A stretch of DNA of 64,000 nt. Origin: an uncultured Prevotellaceae bacterium (lineage in GTDB: Bacteria > Bacteroidota > Bacteroidia > Bacteroidales > Bacteroidaceae). Positions 52,821 through 60,945 of this stretch are shown here, in pieces (positions within the stretch are counted from its first letter, which is position 1; each line of letters opens with the position of its first letter). The position numbers and the translations under genes are program-made. The stretch covers positions 39,527 through 103,526 of the forward strand of contig CAMZCM010000007.1 of NCBI GenBank assembly GCA_947305005.1. Reading direction: 5' to 3'. Below the pieces are notes generated by a model that saw only the letters and a program-made list of their open reading frames with translations, made no database searches and was not told where the DNA came from.

Positions 52821-54774
52821 ACTATTCTATTTCTTCCTCATGGCCCTCATCGTGGCGGCTTGTGCCAACATCGGTTCACCCGATGGTGGCCCTTATGATG
52901 AAACACCGCCACGTGTTATTGCCAGCACGCCTGGGAATCAAGAGCTGAATGCACAGAAGAAAAAGATACGTATTGATTTTGACGAGTATATCAAGATTGA
53001 GAATGCGAGTGAGAAGGTTATCGTGTCACCGCTACAAAAGGAGATGCCCAATGTCCGCGCTATAGGCAAGCATGTACAGATAGAGCTCTTTGATAGCCTT
53101 CGTCCCAATACCACTTATACTGTGGATTTCTCCGATGCTATTGTGGATAACAACGAGGGGAACCCGATGGGCAACTACACCTTCTCATTCTCTACCGGTC
53201 CCACCATCGACACGATGGAAGTGTCAGGCTACGTGCTGAATGCCGCAGACCTTGAACCTATTAAAGGCATCCTTGTCGGCTTATATCTCGCTGATGGCGA
53301 CAGTGTTGTTCCCGATAGCGTCTTTCGAACACGCCCCTTTGACCGTGTCAGTCGTACCAATGGTAGCGGCCGCTTTGTTGTCAAAGGCGTAGCCTCAGGC
53401 CGCAAGTACCGTGCCTTCGCCCTGAAGGATATGGATGGTGATCAGGTGTTCTCCCAGAAGAGTGAACTGATTGCTTCAGATACGACTCTGTTCCACGCTT
53501 CCTGTGGTCCTGACATCCGTTTGGACACCATTTGGCGCGATGAGACACATTATGACAGCATCCATCCTGTCCGTTACATCCATTTCTACCCAGATGACAT
53601 TATCCTTCGTGCTTTCCTTGAGGACGGTCAGGATCGTCATCTCTTGAAGATTCAACGCGACGTACCTGAGAAGTTCACGGTGTTTTTTACTGCTCCGTCC
53701 GACTCCCTGCCTATCATTCAGGGAACGAGTTTTGAAGGGGATGGCAACTTCATCCTTGAACCCTCAGAGAAAGCCGATACCATCACTTATTGGATCACGG
53801 ACACCACTCTTGCTTATGCTGACACCCTTTCGTTCCTTTATACCTATCAGGAAACAGATACCCTGCATCAATTGGTATGGAAGACAGATACGCTCGATGT
53901 CGTCCCAAAGGAATCTCGTGCTAAGCAGCTTAAGGAGTTGGCTAAGAAGACAGAGGAATGGGAGAAGGAACAGAAAAAGAAACGGAAACGTAATCCGAAC
54001 CTGCCGCCTGAGGAGAATCCAAATCTTATCGAATTCTTGAAGATTGATTGCAAGCCAACCGGTAGCATCGCTCCCAATCAGATTCCTATCTTGACATTCT
54101 CAGAACCCATCGCCCCACTGGACAGTAGTGGTGTTCATGTTAAGATCAAAGTAGATAGTTTGTGGGAAGATGAACCTTTCGAAATTCAACCCGTTGAGGG
54201 CAACCCTCGCCAGTACCGACTATTAGTAGATTGGGAAATGGCAGCACACTATCAATTATTGATTGACAGCGCAATCGTCGAGGGTGCGCTTGGCCATACC
54301 AACAGTCCTCTCAAACAGGAAATCCGAGTGCGTAAGGAAGAGGATTTCGGAGCTCTCTTTGTACATGTCATGCTGCCAGACACCAATGTCATCGTTCAAC
54401 TCATCAATAACAGCGACAAGCCTGTGGCTACAGAGCATGTGAATGCTGATGGACGAGCCGATTTCTTCTACCTTAAGCCAGGCTTTTACTATATGCGTTG
54501 TTTCATTGATAGTAACCACGATGGTATATGGACAACTGGCGACTACGATGCTGGCATCGCCCCCGAAGAGATGTTCTATTTCCCACAGGCCATTAATGTC
54601 AAGGCACAATGGGAAGTGAATCAGGACTGGGATGCACGTGGTATCCCTGCAATGAAACAAAAACCGGCTAAGATTACCAAGCAGAAACCTGACAAAGAGA
54701 AAAAAATCAAGCAGCGGAACCAAGGACGCGACGCTACCATGCAGCGCGAGACCAATCGCCGCACAGGTCAGTAA
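52813..54774 (+). CDS. Ig-like domain lipoprotein
   Basis: 653 residues from the ATG at 52813. Lipobox LIVAAC (C17), then a Big_5-type Ig-like domain (PPRVIASTPGNQELNAQKKKI ... LRPNTTYTVDFSDAIVDNNEGNPM), a prealbumin-like domain (VSGYVLNAADLEPIKGILVGLY) and a further beta region with a charged linker (EEWEKEQKKKRKRNP). A very basic C-terminus (KQKPDKEKKIKQRNQG). Such proteins are conserved in Bacteroidales beside DUF3108 genes; function unknown. Overlaps the upstream stop. Confidence 0.85.
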   Translation: MRKLFYFFLMALIVAACANIGSPDGGPYDETPPRVIASTPGNQELNAQKKKIRIDFDEYIKIENASEKVIVSPLQKEMPNVRAIGKHVQIELFDSLRPNTTYTVDFSDAIVDNNEGNPMGNYTFSFSTGPTIDTMEVSGYVLNAADLEPIKGILVGLYLADGDSVVPDSVFRTRPFDRVSRTNGSGRFVVKGVASGRKYRAFALKDMDGDQVFSQKSELIASDTTLFHASCGPDIRLDTIWRDETHYDSIHPVRYIHFYPDDIILRAFLEDGQDRHLLKIQRDVPEKFTVFFTAPSDSLPIIQGTSFEGDGNFILEPSEKADTITYWITDTTLAYADTLSFLYTYQETDTLHQLVWKTDTLDVVPKESRAKQLKELAKKTEEWEKEQKKKRKRNPNLPPEENPNLIEFLKIDCKPTGSIAPNQIPILTFSEPIAPLDSSGVHVKIKVDSLWEDEPFEIQPVEGNPRQYRLLVDWEMAAHYQLLIDSAIVEGALGHTNSPLKQEIRVRKEEDFGALFVHVMLPDTNVIVQLINNSDKPVATEHVNADGRADFFYLKPGFYYMRCFIDSNHDGIWTTGDYDAGIAPEEMFYFPQAINVKAQWEVNQDWDARGIPAMKQKPAKITKQKPDKEKKIKQRNQGRDATMQRETNRRTGQ

Positions 54775-54841
54775 TGGTAGGGGATTTAAACTTTTAGACA
54801 AGCAGGGTGTCATATTAGCAAACCCCTAACGTAGAACAACC

Positions 54842-55666
54842 ATGATGAAAAGATATCAGTTATCAATTATCCTTTTCTATTTATTATGTCTTGGCTTAGC
54901 TCCTCTCCATGCCCAATGCCCGATGGAGAACACGGCTTTTTCATCCCATGAGAACCTGAATTACCAGCTCTATTTCAATTGGAAATTCATCTGGATCAAG
55001 GCCGGTACTGCCAACCTCAATATTACCGCAAGTAAATATCAAGGCAAAGATGCCTATCGTTGTCACCTCATCACACGTGGCAGCAAGCGCACTGATAAGT
55101 TCTTCATGATGCGCGATACCTTGCTGAGCTATATCACGCCTCAACTGGAACCCCTCTATTATAGAAAGGGAGCTCTTGAAGGCAAGAGATATAACGTGGA
55201 TGAAGTTTGGTACTCTTACCCTGGTAACAACACCGTACAACTGAAACAGCGTTTTCAGAACTATAAGGGCGAGATCAGCAACCGCGACTACACCTCACCT
55301 GAATGTGTCTTCGACATGGTGAGCATGTTGATGCGCGCGCGTTCTTTCGACCCTTCTGCTTATAAAGACGGCCAACACCTACGTTTCAAGATGGCAGATG
55401 GCTCTGATGTCGAAGAGCAGACGCTCATTTTCCGTGGTCGCAAGAAATTTAAAATGGAAGAAACAGGCATTACCTATCGCTGTCTGGTTTTCTCTTTCGT
55501 GGAATATGAGAACAAGAAAGAGAAGGAAGTGGTCACTTTCTATATCACTGATGACAAGAATCACATGCCCGTTCGCTTAGACCTCTTCCTGCGCTTCGGC
55601 ACTGCCAAGGCCTTCCTTTGTGAGCACTCCGAGTTGCGTAACCCCCAGACGTCTATCATCAAATAA
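54842..55666 (+). CDS. DUF3108 exported protein
   Basis: 274 residues with signal peptide (MMKRYQLSIILFYLLCLGLAPLHAQ). ENLNYQLYFNWKFIWIKAGTANLNI is the DUF3108 start; ECVFDMVSMLMRARSFDPS and MPVRLDLFLRFGTAKAFL follow. A periplasmic protein of unknown role in envelope maintenance. Followed by a strong bidirectional terminator. Confidence 0.88.
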   Translation: MMKRYQLSIILFYLLCLGLAPLHAQCPMENTAFSSHENLNYQLYFNWKFIWIKAGTANLNITASKYQGKDAYRCHLITRGSKRTDKFFMMRDTLLSYITPQLEPLYYRKGALEGKRYNVDEVWYSYPGNNTVQLKQRFQNYKGEISNRDYTSPECVFDMVSMLMRARSFDPSAYKDGQHLRFKMADGSDVEEQTLIFRGRKKFKMEETGITYRCLVFSFVEYENKKEKEVVTFYITDDKNHMPVRLDLFLRFGTAKAFLCEHSELRNPQTSIIK

Positions 55667-55688
55667 TTTTTCTATCGATAGGAATAAC

Positions 55689-55723
55689 AAAAGAGTGAAC
55701 GACATCTGTCTGTTCACTCTTTT
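55689..55723. terminator. Bidirectional terminator
   Basis: AAAAGAGTGAAC (55689-55700) pairs with GTTCACTCTTTT (55712-55723), 12 perfect base pairs with A on one side and T on the other. Serves the DUF3108 gene and, from the other strand, tRNA-Pro. Confidence 0.85.
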
Positions 55724-55728
55724 ATTGT

Positions 55729-55803
55729 GTCGGAAAGAGGCGACTCGAACGCCCGACCCCTACGTCCCGAACGTAGTGCGCTACCAACTGCGCTACTTTC
55801 CGA
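55729..55803 (-). tRNA. tRNA-Pro (CGG)
   Basis: Minus strand: acceptor TCGGAAA pairs with TTTCCGA; anticodon arm CTACG-TTCGGGA-CGTAG gives anticodon CGG; T loop GTTCGAGTC. CCA not encoded. Confidence 0.95.
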
Positions 55804-55908
55804 GCACGATGAGTTTCCTCATTAGCGGCTGCAAAGGTACAATGTTTTTAGGAGATACGGAAGTTTTTGCCTTTTTTTTCACCATCCTTAAAGATTTTCA
55901 CACAAAAC

Positions 55909-55940
55909 TTTGCTCGTTTCTAATATTTATACTACCTTTG
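55909..55940 (+). promoter_or_regulatory. Promoter of tRNA-Phe
   Basis: TTTG 55909-55912, 20 bp spacer, TACCTTTG 55933-55940. Confidence 0.8.
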
Positions 55941-55966
55941 CACCCGCAAATCGAAAGAAGAGCAAT

Positions 55967-56039
55967 GGTGTCATAGCTCAGTTGGTAGAGCAAAGGACTG
56001 AAAATCCTTGTGTCCCCGGTTCGATTCCTGGTGACACCA
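55967..56039 (+). tRNA. tRNA-Phe (GAA)
   Basis: 73 nt. Acceptor GGTGTCA pairs with TGACACC; anticodon arm AAGGA-CTGAAAA-TCCTT gives GAA; T loop GGTTCGATTCC. CCA not encoded. Confidence 0.97.
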
Positions 56040-56040
56040 C

Positions 56041-56076
56041 AAACCCTAATTGATGCAAATCAATTAGGGTTTTTCT
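56041..56076 (+). terminator. Terminator of tRNA-Phe
   Basis: AAACCCTAATTGAT pairs perfectly with ATCAATTAGGGTTT (loop GCAA) and is followed by TTCTTTT. Confidence 0.9.
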
Positions 56077-56251
56077 TTTGTTTTATTTATCCACCGCTAT
56101 GACGTTGCGGTCATTTTCCTTAAGTATTTTCACTCATTTTACTTAACTTTTTTGGTTCCCCCGAAAAACAGACGTTTTTACGGCAATTCATGGTAATAAA
56201 AGAACCGCGTTTTACGTTATAATATAAACATCTACAAAGAACTGAAAAGAA

Positions 56252-57763
56252 ATGAGCATGAAACGGATTTTTATAGCACTGGCACTTGTCTGTGGGGCTA
56301 TGAGCGCCAAAGGCCAGCCCCAACCAACGAACTTGATACCAGCTCCGGTAGAGTATTCGGTTCACTCTGGAAACATTGCTGCCAACAAGGTGGCTGGCTT
56401 GCACGAAAAGGTTCGTATCTCGGAAAAAGCTCTTCTTCGTCTTTTGGAAGGAAAGAAACTGGCTGACTGGCAGCTGAAGTCGGCCTATTGGTTGGAGCTT
56501 GGGAAGAAGGGTGTGAAGATTGTGGCAGCAGACGAGGAAGGTGTGTTTTATGCCCGACAGACGCTCAAAATGATGGCTTCCTTAGACAGTACGGTAAGCT
56601 GCTGCGCCATCCTTGACTGGCCTCGTTTCCGTTACAGGGGCGTGATGCTCGACGAGAGCAGACATTTCCAAGGCAAGGACTTCGTGAAGAAGCAATTGGA
56701 GATGATGGCCCTCCTGAAGATGAACCGCTTCCATTTTCATCTGGTAGATAATCCCGGCTGGCGTGTGCAGATTGATGCCTATCCGCGGCTCACTAAGCTG
56801 ACGGCTTGGCGTCCCGTGTCCTTCTTCTGGGACTGGGAAAAGAACGAGATAGGCGGACTTTTCGTGGAAGAAGGAACGCCTGGGGCCTATGGCGGATACT
56901 ATACCAAGCAGGATATTGCCGATATCCTCTCCTTTGCCAACGAGAGGCATATTGAGGTGATTCCCGAAATCGAGATGCCCGGGCATAACTACGAGACCCG
57001 TGCTGCTTATCCCGAACTGGCTTGCAGCCTGCCGAATGGCGGGAAAGACCCTTGGGAGCTATGCCCGGGAAAAGAGAGCACCTTCGACTTCCTGGAAAAG
57101 GTTCTGCTGGAAGTCTTTGACATGTTTCCTTCGAAGTATATCCACATCGGTGGTGACGAGGCCCGCAAGAACAACTGGAAGCTTTGTCCCGACTGTCAGG
57201 CACGTATGCAGGCTGAGGGGCTGAAAAGCGTGGAAGAGCTTCAGAGCTATATGATCAGACGGATGGAACGTTTTGCTCATGCACACGGCAAACGCATCAT
57301 CGGTTGGGACGAGATTCTGCAGGGAGGATTGGCTCCGGATGCCACTGTAATGTCGTGGCATGGAACCGAGGCTGGCCTGCGGGCCGTCAAAGAAGAGCAT
57401 GATGTGATATTCACGCCCACACATTACCTATATCTCGACCATCATCAAGACCCTGCTCAGTTCCGACCTGTCGGGCGTCAGGTATCTTTGGAGAAGGTCT
57501 ATTCCTTCAATCCAATGGCAGAAAGCATTTCCGAGGCAGATGCCCATCATGTCTTAGGTGTCCAAGGCTGTTTGTGGACAGAGCATGTTCAAGATGCTTG
57601 GCACGCTGAGATGATGCTCTATCCCCGCGTTTTCGCTATTGCCGAAACGGGCTGGAGTCAGCCTGAGAAAAAGAATTGGCCAGACTTCGAGCGAAGAGCC
57701 TCTGTCTTGTCGGCTGTCGCTCGTAAATGGGGTTATACCGTGTACCCTCCACTACCCCACTAG
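56252..57763 (+). CDS. GH20 beta-N-acetylhexosaminidase
   Basis: 503 residues. Signal peptide MSMKRIFIALALVCGAMSAKGQ. N-terminal GH20b domain (EYSVHSGNIAANKVAGLHEKV), then the catalytic barrel: FRYRGVMLDESRHFQGKDFVKK, NRFHFHLVDNPGWRV, EIEMPGHNYETRAAYPEL, and the catalytic pair D302-E303 in HIGGDEARKNNWKLC; W-D-E-I-L-Q-G-G and CLWTEHV follow. Releases GlcNAc or GalNAc from glycans in the periplasm or outside. The chain ends at the barrel, without extra C-terminal modules. Confidence 0.93.
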   Translation: MSMKRIFIALALVCGAMSAKGQPQPTNLIPAPVEYSVHSGNIAANKVAGLHEKVRISEKALLRLLEGKKLADWQLKSAYWLELGKKGVKIVAADEEGVFYARQTLKMMASLDSTVSCCAILDWPRFRYRGVMLDESRHFQGKDFVKKQLEMMALLKMNRFHFHLVDNPGWRVQIDAYPRLTKLTAWRPVSFFWDWEKNEIGGLFVEEGTPGAYGGYYTKQDIADILSFANERHIEVIPEIEMPGHNYETRAAYPELACSLPNGGKDPWELCPGKESTFDFLEKVLLEVFDMFPSKYIHIGGDEARKNNWKLCPDCQARMQAEGLKSVEELQSYMIRRMERFAHAHGKRIIGWDEILQGGLAPDATVMSWHGTEAGLRAVKEEHDVIFTPTHYLYLDHHQDPAQFRPVGRQVSLEKVYSFNPMAESISEADAHHVLGVQGCLWTEHVQDAWHAEMMLYPRVFAIAETGWSQPEKKNWPDFERRASVLSAVARKWGYTVYPPLPH

Positions 57764-57769
57764 TTTGAT

Positions 57770-57960
57770 CTATTTCCCCTCCCTATACTCCGTCGGCGTT
57801 ACGCCCGTGTGCTTTTTGAAATAGCGGGCGAAGGATGCCTGTTCGCTGAAGCCGAAGCGGTCAGCGATGGCCTGTATGCTCGTTTCAGGCTCGTAAGTGA
57901 GCGCCTGCTTCAACTGTATGAGGAGACAATGCTGTATCCAGTGACCTGCAGTCTGTCCGG
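57770..57960 (-). pseudogene. AraC-family regulator remnant (C-terminal helix-turn-helix only)
   Basis: The minus strand encodes LKQALTYEPETSIQAIADRFGFSEQASFARYFKKHTGVTPTEYREGK, a complete AraC C-terminal DNA-binding motif ending at 57770. Upstream coding similarity stops near 57960, where a REP-like element (57967-58003) begins, and no sensor domain is present. The frame continues as PPPSPSRNGGELQTGQ, which is repeat-derived. Looks like a decayed gene. Confidence 0.75.
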
Positions 57961-57966
57961 TCTGCA

Positions 57967-58003
57967 GCTCCCCTCCATTACGGGAGGGGCTTGGAGGTGG
58001 GTC
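57967..58003. repeat. REP-like element, copy 4
   Basis: GCTCCCCTCCATTACGGGAG followed by GGGCTTGGAGGTGGGTC. Diverged relative of the copies at 16496, 32003 and 32113; it sits where the AraC remnant breaks. Confidence 0.65.
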
Positions 58004-58018
58004 TATAACTATACTACA

Positions 58019-58189
58019 ATGAAAAAGACATATAACAGCCCAGAAATGAAGATGGTAAAGATTGCTCAGCATCACATGATTGCAACATCAATCATAGTTG
58101 GCAGAAATTACAATGGAACTTCCACCATCGAAGTCAAAAGGGACCGTTCAGCAAGCTATGATGTCTGGGATGATGACTGGAGCAAATAA
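58019..58189 (+). CDS. Second WDDDWS-tailed short peptide (56 aa)
   Basis: MKKTYNSPEMKMVKIAQHHM start, C-terminus KRDRSASYDVWDDDWSK. Same size and same last 17 residues pattern as the peptide at 10188-10370. It is alone here, with no large secreted protein directly upstream, and is followed by a terminator. Function unknown. Confidence 0.75.
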   Translation: MKKTYNSPEMKMVKIAQHHMIATSIIVGRNYNGTSTIEVKRDRSASYDVWDDDWSK

Positions 58190-58253
58190 CATTTCGACCT
58201 GTTGGCAGGCGAAGTGGATAATGGCGTGGTAGGCTAAAGATTTCGAAAATCCC

Positions 58254-58308
58254 AATAATTCATAAATCCCAAGGCAGAATCAACCTGCTTTGGGATTTAT
58301 CATTATTT
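58254..58308 (+). terminator. Terminator after the second WDDDWS peptide
   Basis: ATAAATCCCAA (58262-58272) pairs with TTGGGATTTAT (58290-58300), extended by an outer AATAAT/ATTATT pair and an inner GCAG/CTGC pair. No gene or clear promoter is seen from 58309 to 58522. Confidence 0.7.
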
Positions 58309-58522
58309 GGGGAAAATCAAGGTCGCAAAGATACAGCATTATTTTAATACACACGCACCTTTCGTCATCTTTTTTATTCCGCCTCTATTCTATCACCTAC
58401 TGGTTTCGTCCTTGCTGAGAAAAAGGGGGCGTACCGTTCAATATGGCGCGGCTCTGTTCGTTATTATTATGTACATACAAAGGGAATAGTCCCTGTTTTA
58501 TTTTTATCAACCCATTACATTT

Positions 58523-59848
58523 ATGAAGAAAAACTTTTTCTTTGCGTCGGCTCTGGTGGTGCTAGGGCTGACGGCGTGCGAGAACGGATTCGATGAGTAC
58601 GAGGAGAACTTGTCCCCTGTACAGACGGAACAAGTGGCAAAAGCCAATTCCCTGTTGCAGTTGCGGACGCGAGCGGCGGGCGACGAAGACGCCACTATCA
58701 GTTATCCCGTGCAGGTCTATGTCTTCAAAGGAAACAAGTGTGAATCCGTCCAAACCATTGGCGACAAGGGTCAGACGCTCAATGTCGCACTCGTAGAAGG
58801 CACTTACAGCATCTACGCCATTGGCGGCGCTTCGGCTACGGACTACACGCTACCCACGAAAGACGAGGGGACAAGTTCGTCGGCCATCACATTGAAGGAC
58901 GGCCGTTCACTCACCGATCTGATGGCAGCGCAGGCCACGGCCACGCTCGTTGACGGCGGCACCAATACCGTGACGCTGGGCCTGCAGCGCAAGACGATGC
59001 TCATTCAGGACGTGACCATTAAGAAGATTCCGACGGCTGCTACGGCAGTCAGCGTGACGATAGCGCCTCTGTGGCAGGCATTGACGGTGAGCGGCGCTTT
59101 TGCCAACGCTGGGCAAAGCCAGACCATCGCGCTCACCAAGCAGGCCGACGGCCGCACATGGACGCTCGGTGGTGACGCCATCCACGTGCTGCCCCCCAGC
59201 AGTCAGCCCGCCAGCATCAGTGTGAATATCACCAGTGGCGGCACGACGAAGACCTATACCTATTCCACTTCTGACCAACTGGAGGCCGCCTACAAGATCA
59301 ATATCGACGGTACCTACACCGAGGCCGTGGGCGTGAACCTGACGGGAACGATTACCGGCGCTACGTGGCTGGGAGAAAGGACGATTAGCTTTGAATTTGA
59401 TGAAAATGGGTCTAATGGGGTTAATGGGGATGACCCATCGGAGCCCACTCAGCCCAATAGCCCCAGTTCGGACATCCCCTCTGTCGGCTCCACCTACCAG
59501 GGCTGCTACGTGCTGGCTGTAACGACGATTGACGCGAACTCGGCTGAGCTGACGCTGCTTTCGCCCAACGAGAGCACGGTAACGAGTGCCAGCAACGCCA
59601 ATGCCGCCCTTGCCACCCTCGGCGTGGATGGCATCAGCGACTGGAGTATCCCCACCAAGGACCAGATAGATGCCTTCTATGCCGCTAAGGATGATATTAC
59701 ACCAGCGCCAGAAAGACAGCGCTATCTGTGGCAGGACGGAACCACGATGAAACAGCGCTACATGAGCGACGGCAGCGACAGCAACGCCAACTTCAACTAC
59801 GCCATCTTCCTGCGCCCCGTCGCCACCGTTTCCATCACCAAAGACTGA
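58523..59848 (+). CDS. Fimbrillin-family lipoprotein with C-terminal DUF1566-like domain
   Basis: 441 residues. Lipobox LGLTAC (C19). N-terminal FimB/Mfa2/PRMT-like beta domains (about 55-165 and 170-285: VQVYVFKGNKCESVQTI, LVEGTYSIYAIGGAS), a linker rich in P, S and N (about 297-315), then a C-terminal part (YVLAVTTIDANSAELTLL, SDWSIPTKDQIDAFYAAKD, RYLWQDGTTMKQRYM) resembling the lectin-like DUF1566/Fib_succ_major type. Likely a surface lipoprotein or minor pilin component. Base composition is clearly more GC-rich than the first 55 kb. Confidence 0.75.
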   Translation: MKKNFFFASALVVLGLTACENGFDEYEENLSPVQTEQVAKANSLLQLRTRAAGDEDATISYPVQVYVFKGNKCESVQTIGDKGQTLNVALVEGTYSIYAIGGASATDYTLPTKDEGTSSSAITLKDGRSLTDLMAAQATATLVDGGTNTVTLGLQRKTMLIQDVTIKKIPTAATAVSVTIAPLWQALTVSGAFANAGQSQTIALTKQADGRTWTLGGDAIHVLPPSSQPASISVNITSGGTTKTYTYSTSDQLEAAYKINIDGTYTEAVGVNLTGTITGATWLGERTISFEFDENGSNGVNGDDPSEPTQPNSPSSDIPSVGSTYQGCYVLAVTTIDANSAELTLLSPNESTVTSASNANAALATLGVDGISDWSIPTKDQIDAFYAAKDDITPAPERQRYLWQDGTTMKQRYMSDGSDSNANFNYAIFLRPVATVSITKD

Positions 59849-59860
59849 TTTTATTTTTAA

Positions 59861-59943
59861 AACACGAATTACCACGAATTATCCATTAATTTTTCATTAA
59901 TGATTAATTATATGGGCGATTAATGATAATTATATGTTCAAAA
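59861..59943. repeat. Dispersed repeat ATTATATGGGCGATTA, copy 1
   Basis: AACACGAATTACCACGAATT then ATTAATTATATGGGCGATTA and ATGATAATTATATGTT. Further copies at 62646-62718 and 63180-63228. Confidence 0.8.
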
Positions 59944-59948
59944 AAAAT

Positions 59949-60812
59949 ATGAAGAAATTAATGTATATCGTTCTCGCCCTGCTATTGGCAGCATGCGAGA
60001 AGCCTGTTTTCAATGAGACAACGGGAAAGGAAATACCTGCCGAGGCCAATGTCATTCTGCACTTTACGCAGTACGAGCAGGAGGCATTTACCCGCTCTGC
60101 TACCGACATCACCAACCTCTGTTCGCGCCTCAACATCGCCATCTTCGACGCTGAAGGCACGAAGGTGAAGACCGTGGCGCAGAAGGAGGGCGACGCCAGC
60201 TACGGCACGGTGGCGCTGAGCCTGGCCGCCGGCACGTACCGCCTGGTGGTCATTGCCCACAGCTGCGACGGCTCGGCCACAATAACCTCGACGGAAAAGG
60301 TGACGTTCCCCAACAACAAGGTGACCGACACCTTCTATTATTATGGGGACTTGGTCGTAACCGCGGAGAAACAGAGCTACGACCTGACGCTGACGCGCGC
60401 CGTGGCCATGTTCCGTCTGGTGCTGACTGACGAGAGCATCCCGAACAATGTGGCCAAGCTGAAATTCTACTACCTCGGCGGCTCCTCAACGTTCTCACCC
60501 AAGGACGGCTACGGCTGCGTGAACTCCAAGCAGACGGAGATACGCCCTGTCGCCACCGACGGCATCTACGAGATATACACCCTGCCGCATACCGAGGAGG
60601 ACGTGCTGACGAAGCTGACCGTGACCGCGCTCGACGCCAACGATGACGTCATCATGGAGCGCACCTTCGAGAATATCCCCATCACCCGCAATCAGGTGAC
60701 GCGCTATACCGGCAGTTTTTTCGGTAGCGGCGGAGGCAATTCAACCAACGACGGCACCTTCCGCCTCACCGCCGACCCCGACTGGGACGCCGTCAATGGC
60801 TACACCTTCTAG
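59949..60812 (+). CDS. FimB/Mfa2-family fimbrial anchor lipoprotein
   Basis: 287 residues from the ATG at 59949 (in-frame ATG at 59934 possible). Lipobox LLLAAC (C16), then NVILHFTQYEQEAFTRSATDI, LNIAIFDAEGTKVKTV, LAAGTYRLVVIAHSCDGSA and YDLTLTRAVAMFRLVLTDESIP, the FimB/Mfa2 pattern. These proteins anchor and regulate length of minor fimbriae on the outer membrane. Second of two lipoprotein genes, 100 bp after the first; followed by a terminator. No fimbrial shaft gene is adjacent within the window. Confidence 0.88.
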   Translation: MKKLMYIVLALLLAACEKPVFNETTGKEIPAEANVILHFTQYEQEAFTRSATDITNLCSRLNIAIFDAEGTKVKTVAQKEGDASYGTVALSLAAGTYRLVVIAHSCDGSATITSTEKVTFPNNKVTDTFYYYGDLVVTAEKQSYDLTLTRAVAMFRLVLTDESIPNNVAKLKFYYLGGSSTFSPKDGYGCVNSKQTEIRPVATDGIYEIYTLPHTEEDVLTKLTVTALDANDDVIMERTFENIPITRNQVTRYTGSFFGSGGGNSTNDGTFRLTADPDWDAVNGYTF

Positions 60813-60832
60813 CTTGTCCCCTAGCAGCATTG

Positions 60833-60870
60833 GGGAGCCGAGGATTTTCCGCCTCGGCTCTCTTATTATT
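60833..60870 (+). terminator. Terminator after the fimbrial lipoprotein genes
   Basis: GAGCCGAGG (60835-60843) pairs with CCTCGGCTC (60852-60860), then T-rich. Confidence 0.8.
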
Positions 60871-60886
60871 TTTATTCATAGGTGCA

Positions 60887-60914
60887 TTGTTTTCAGAAAT
60901 AATGCGTACTTTTG
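60887..60914 (+). promoter_or_regulatory. Promoter of the membrane AraC regulator
   Basis: TTG 60887-60889, 17 bp spacer, TACTTTTG 60907-60914. It lies inside the longest open frame (from 60796), so the ATG at 60946 is the start. Confidence 0.55.
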
Positions 60915-60945
60915 CAGGCAAAAGACTACAAAAACGCTTAACGAT

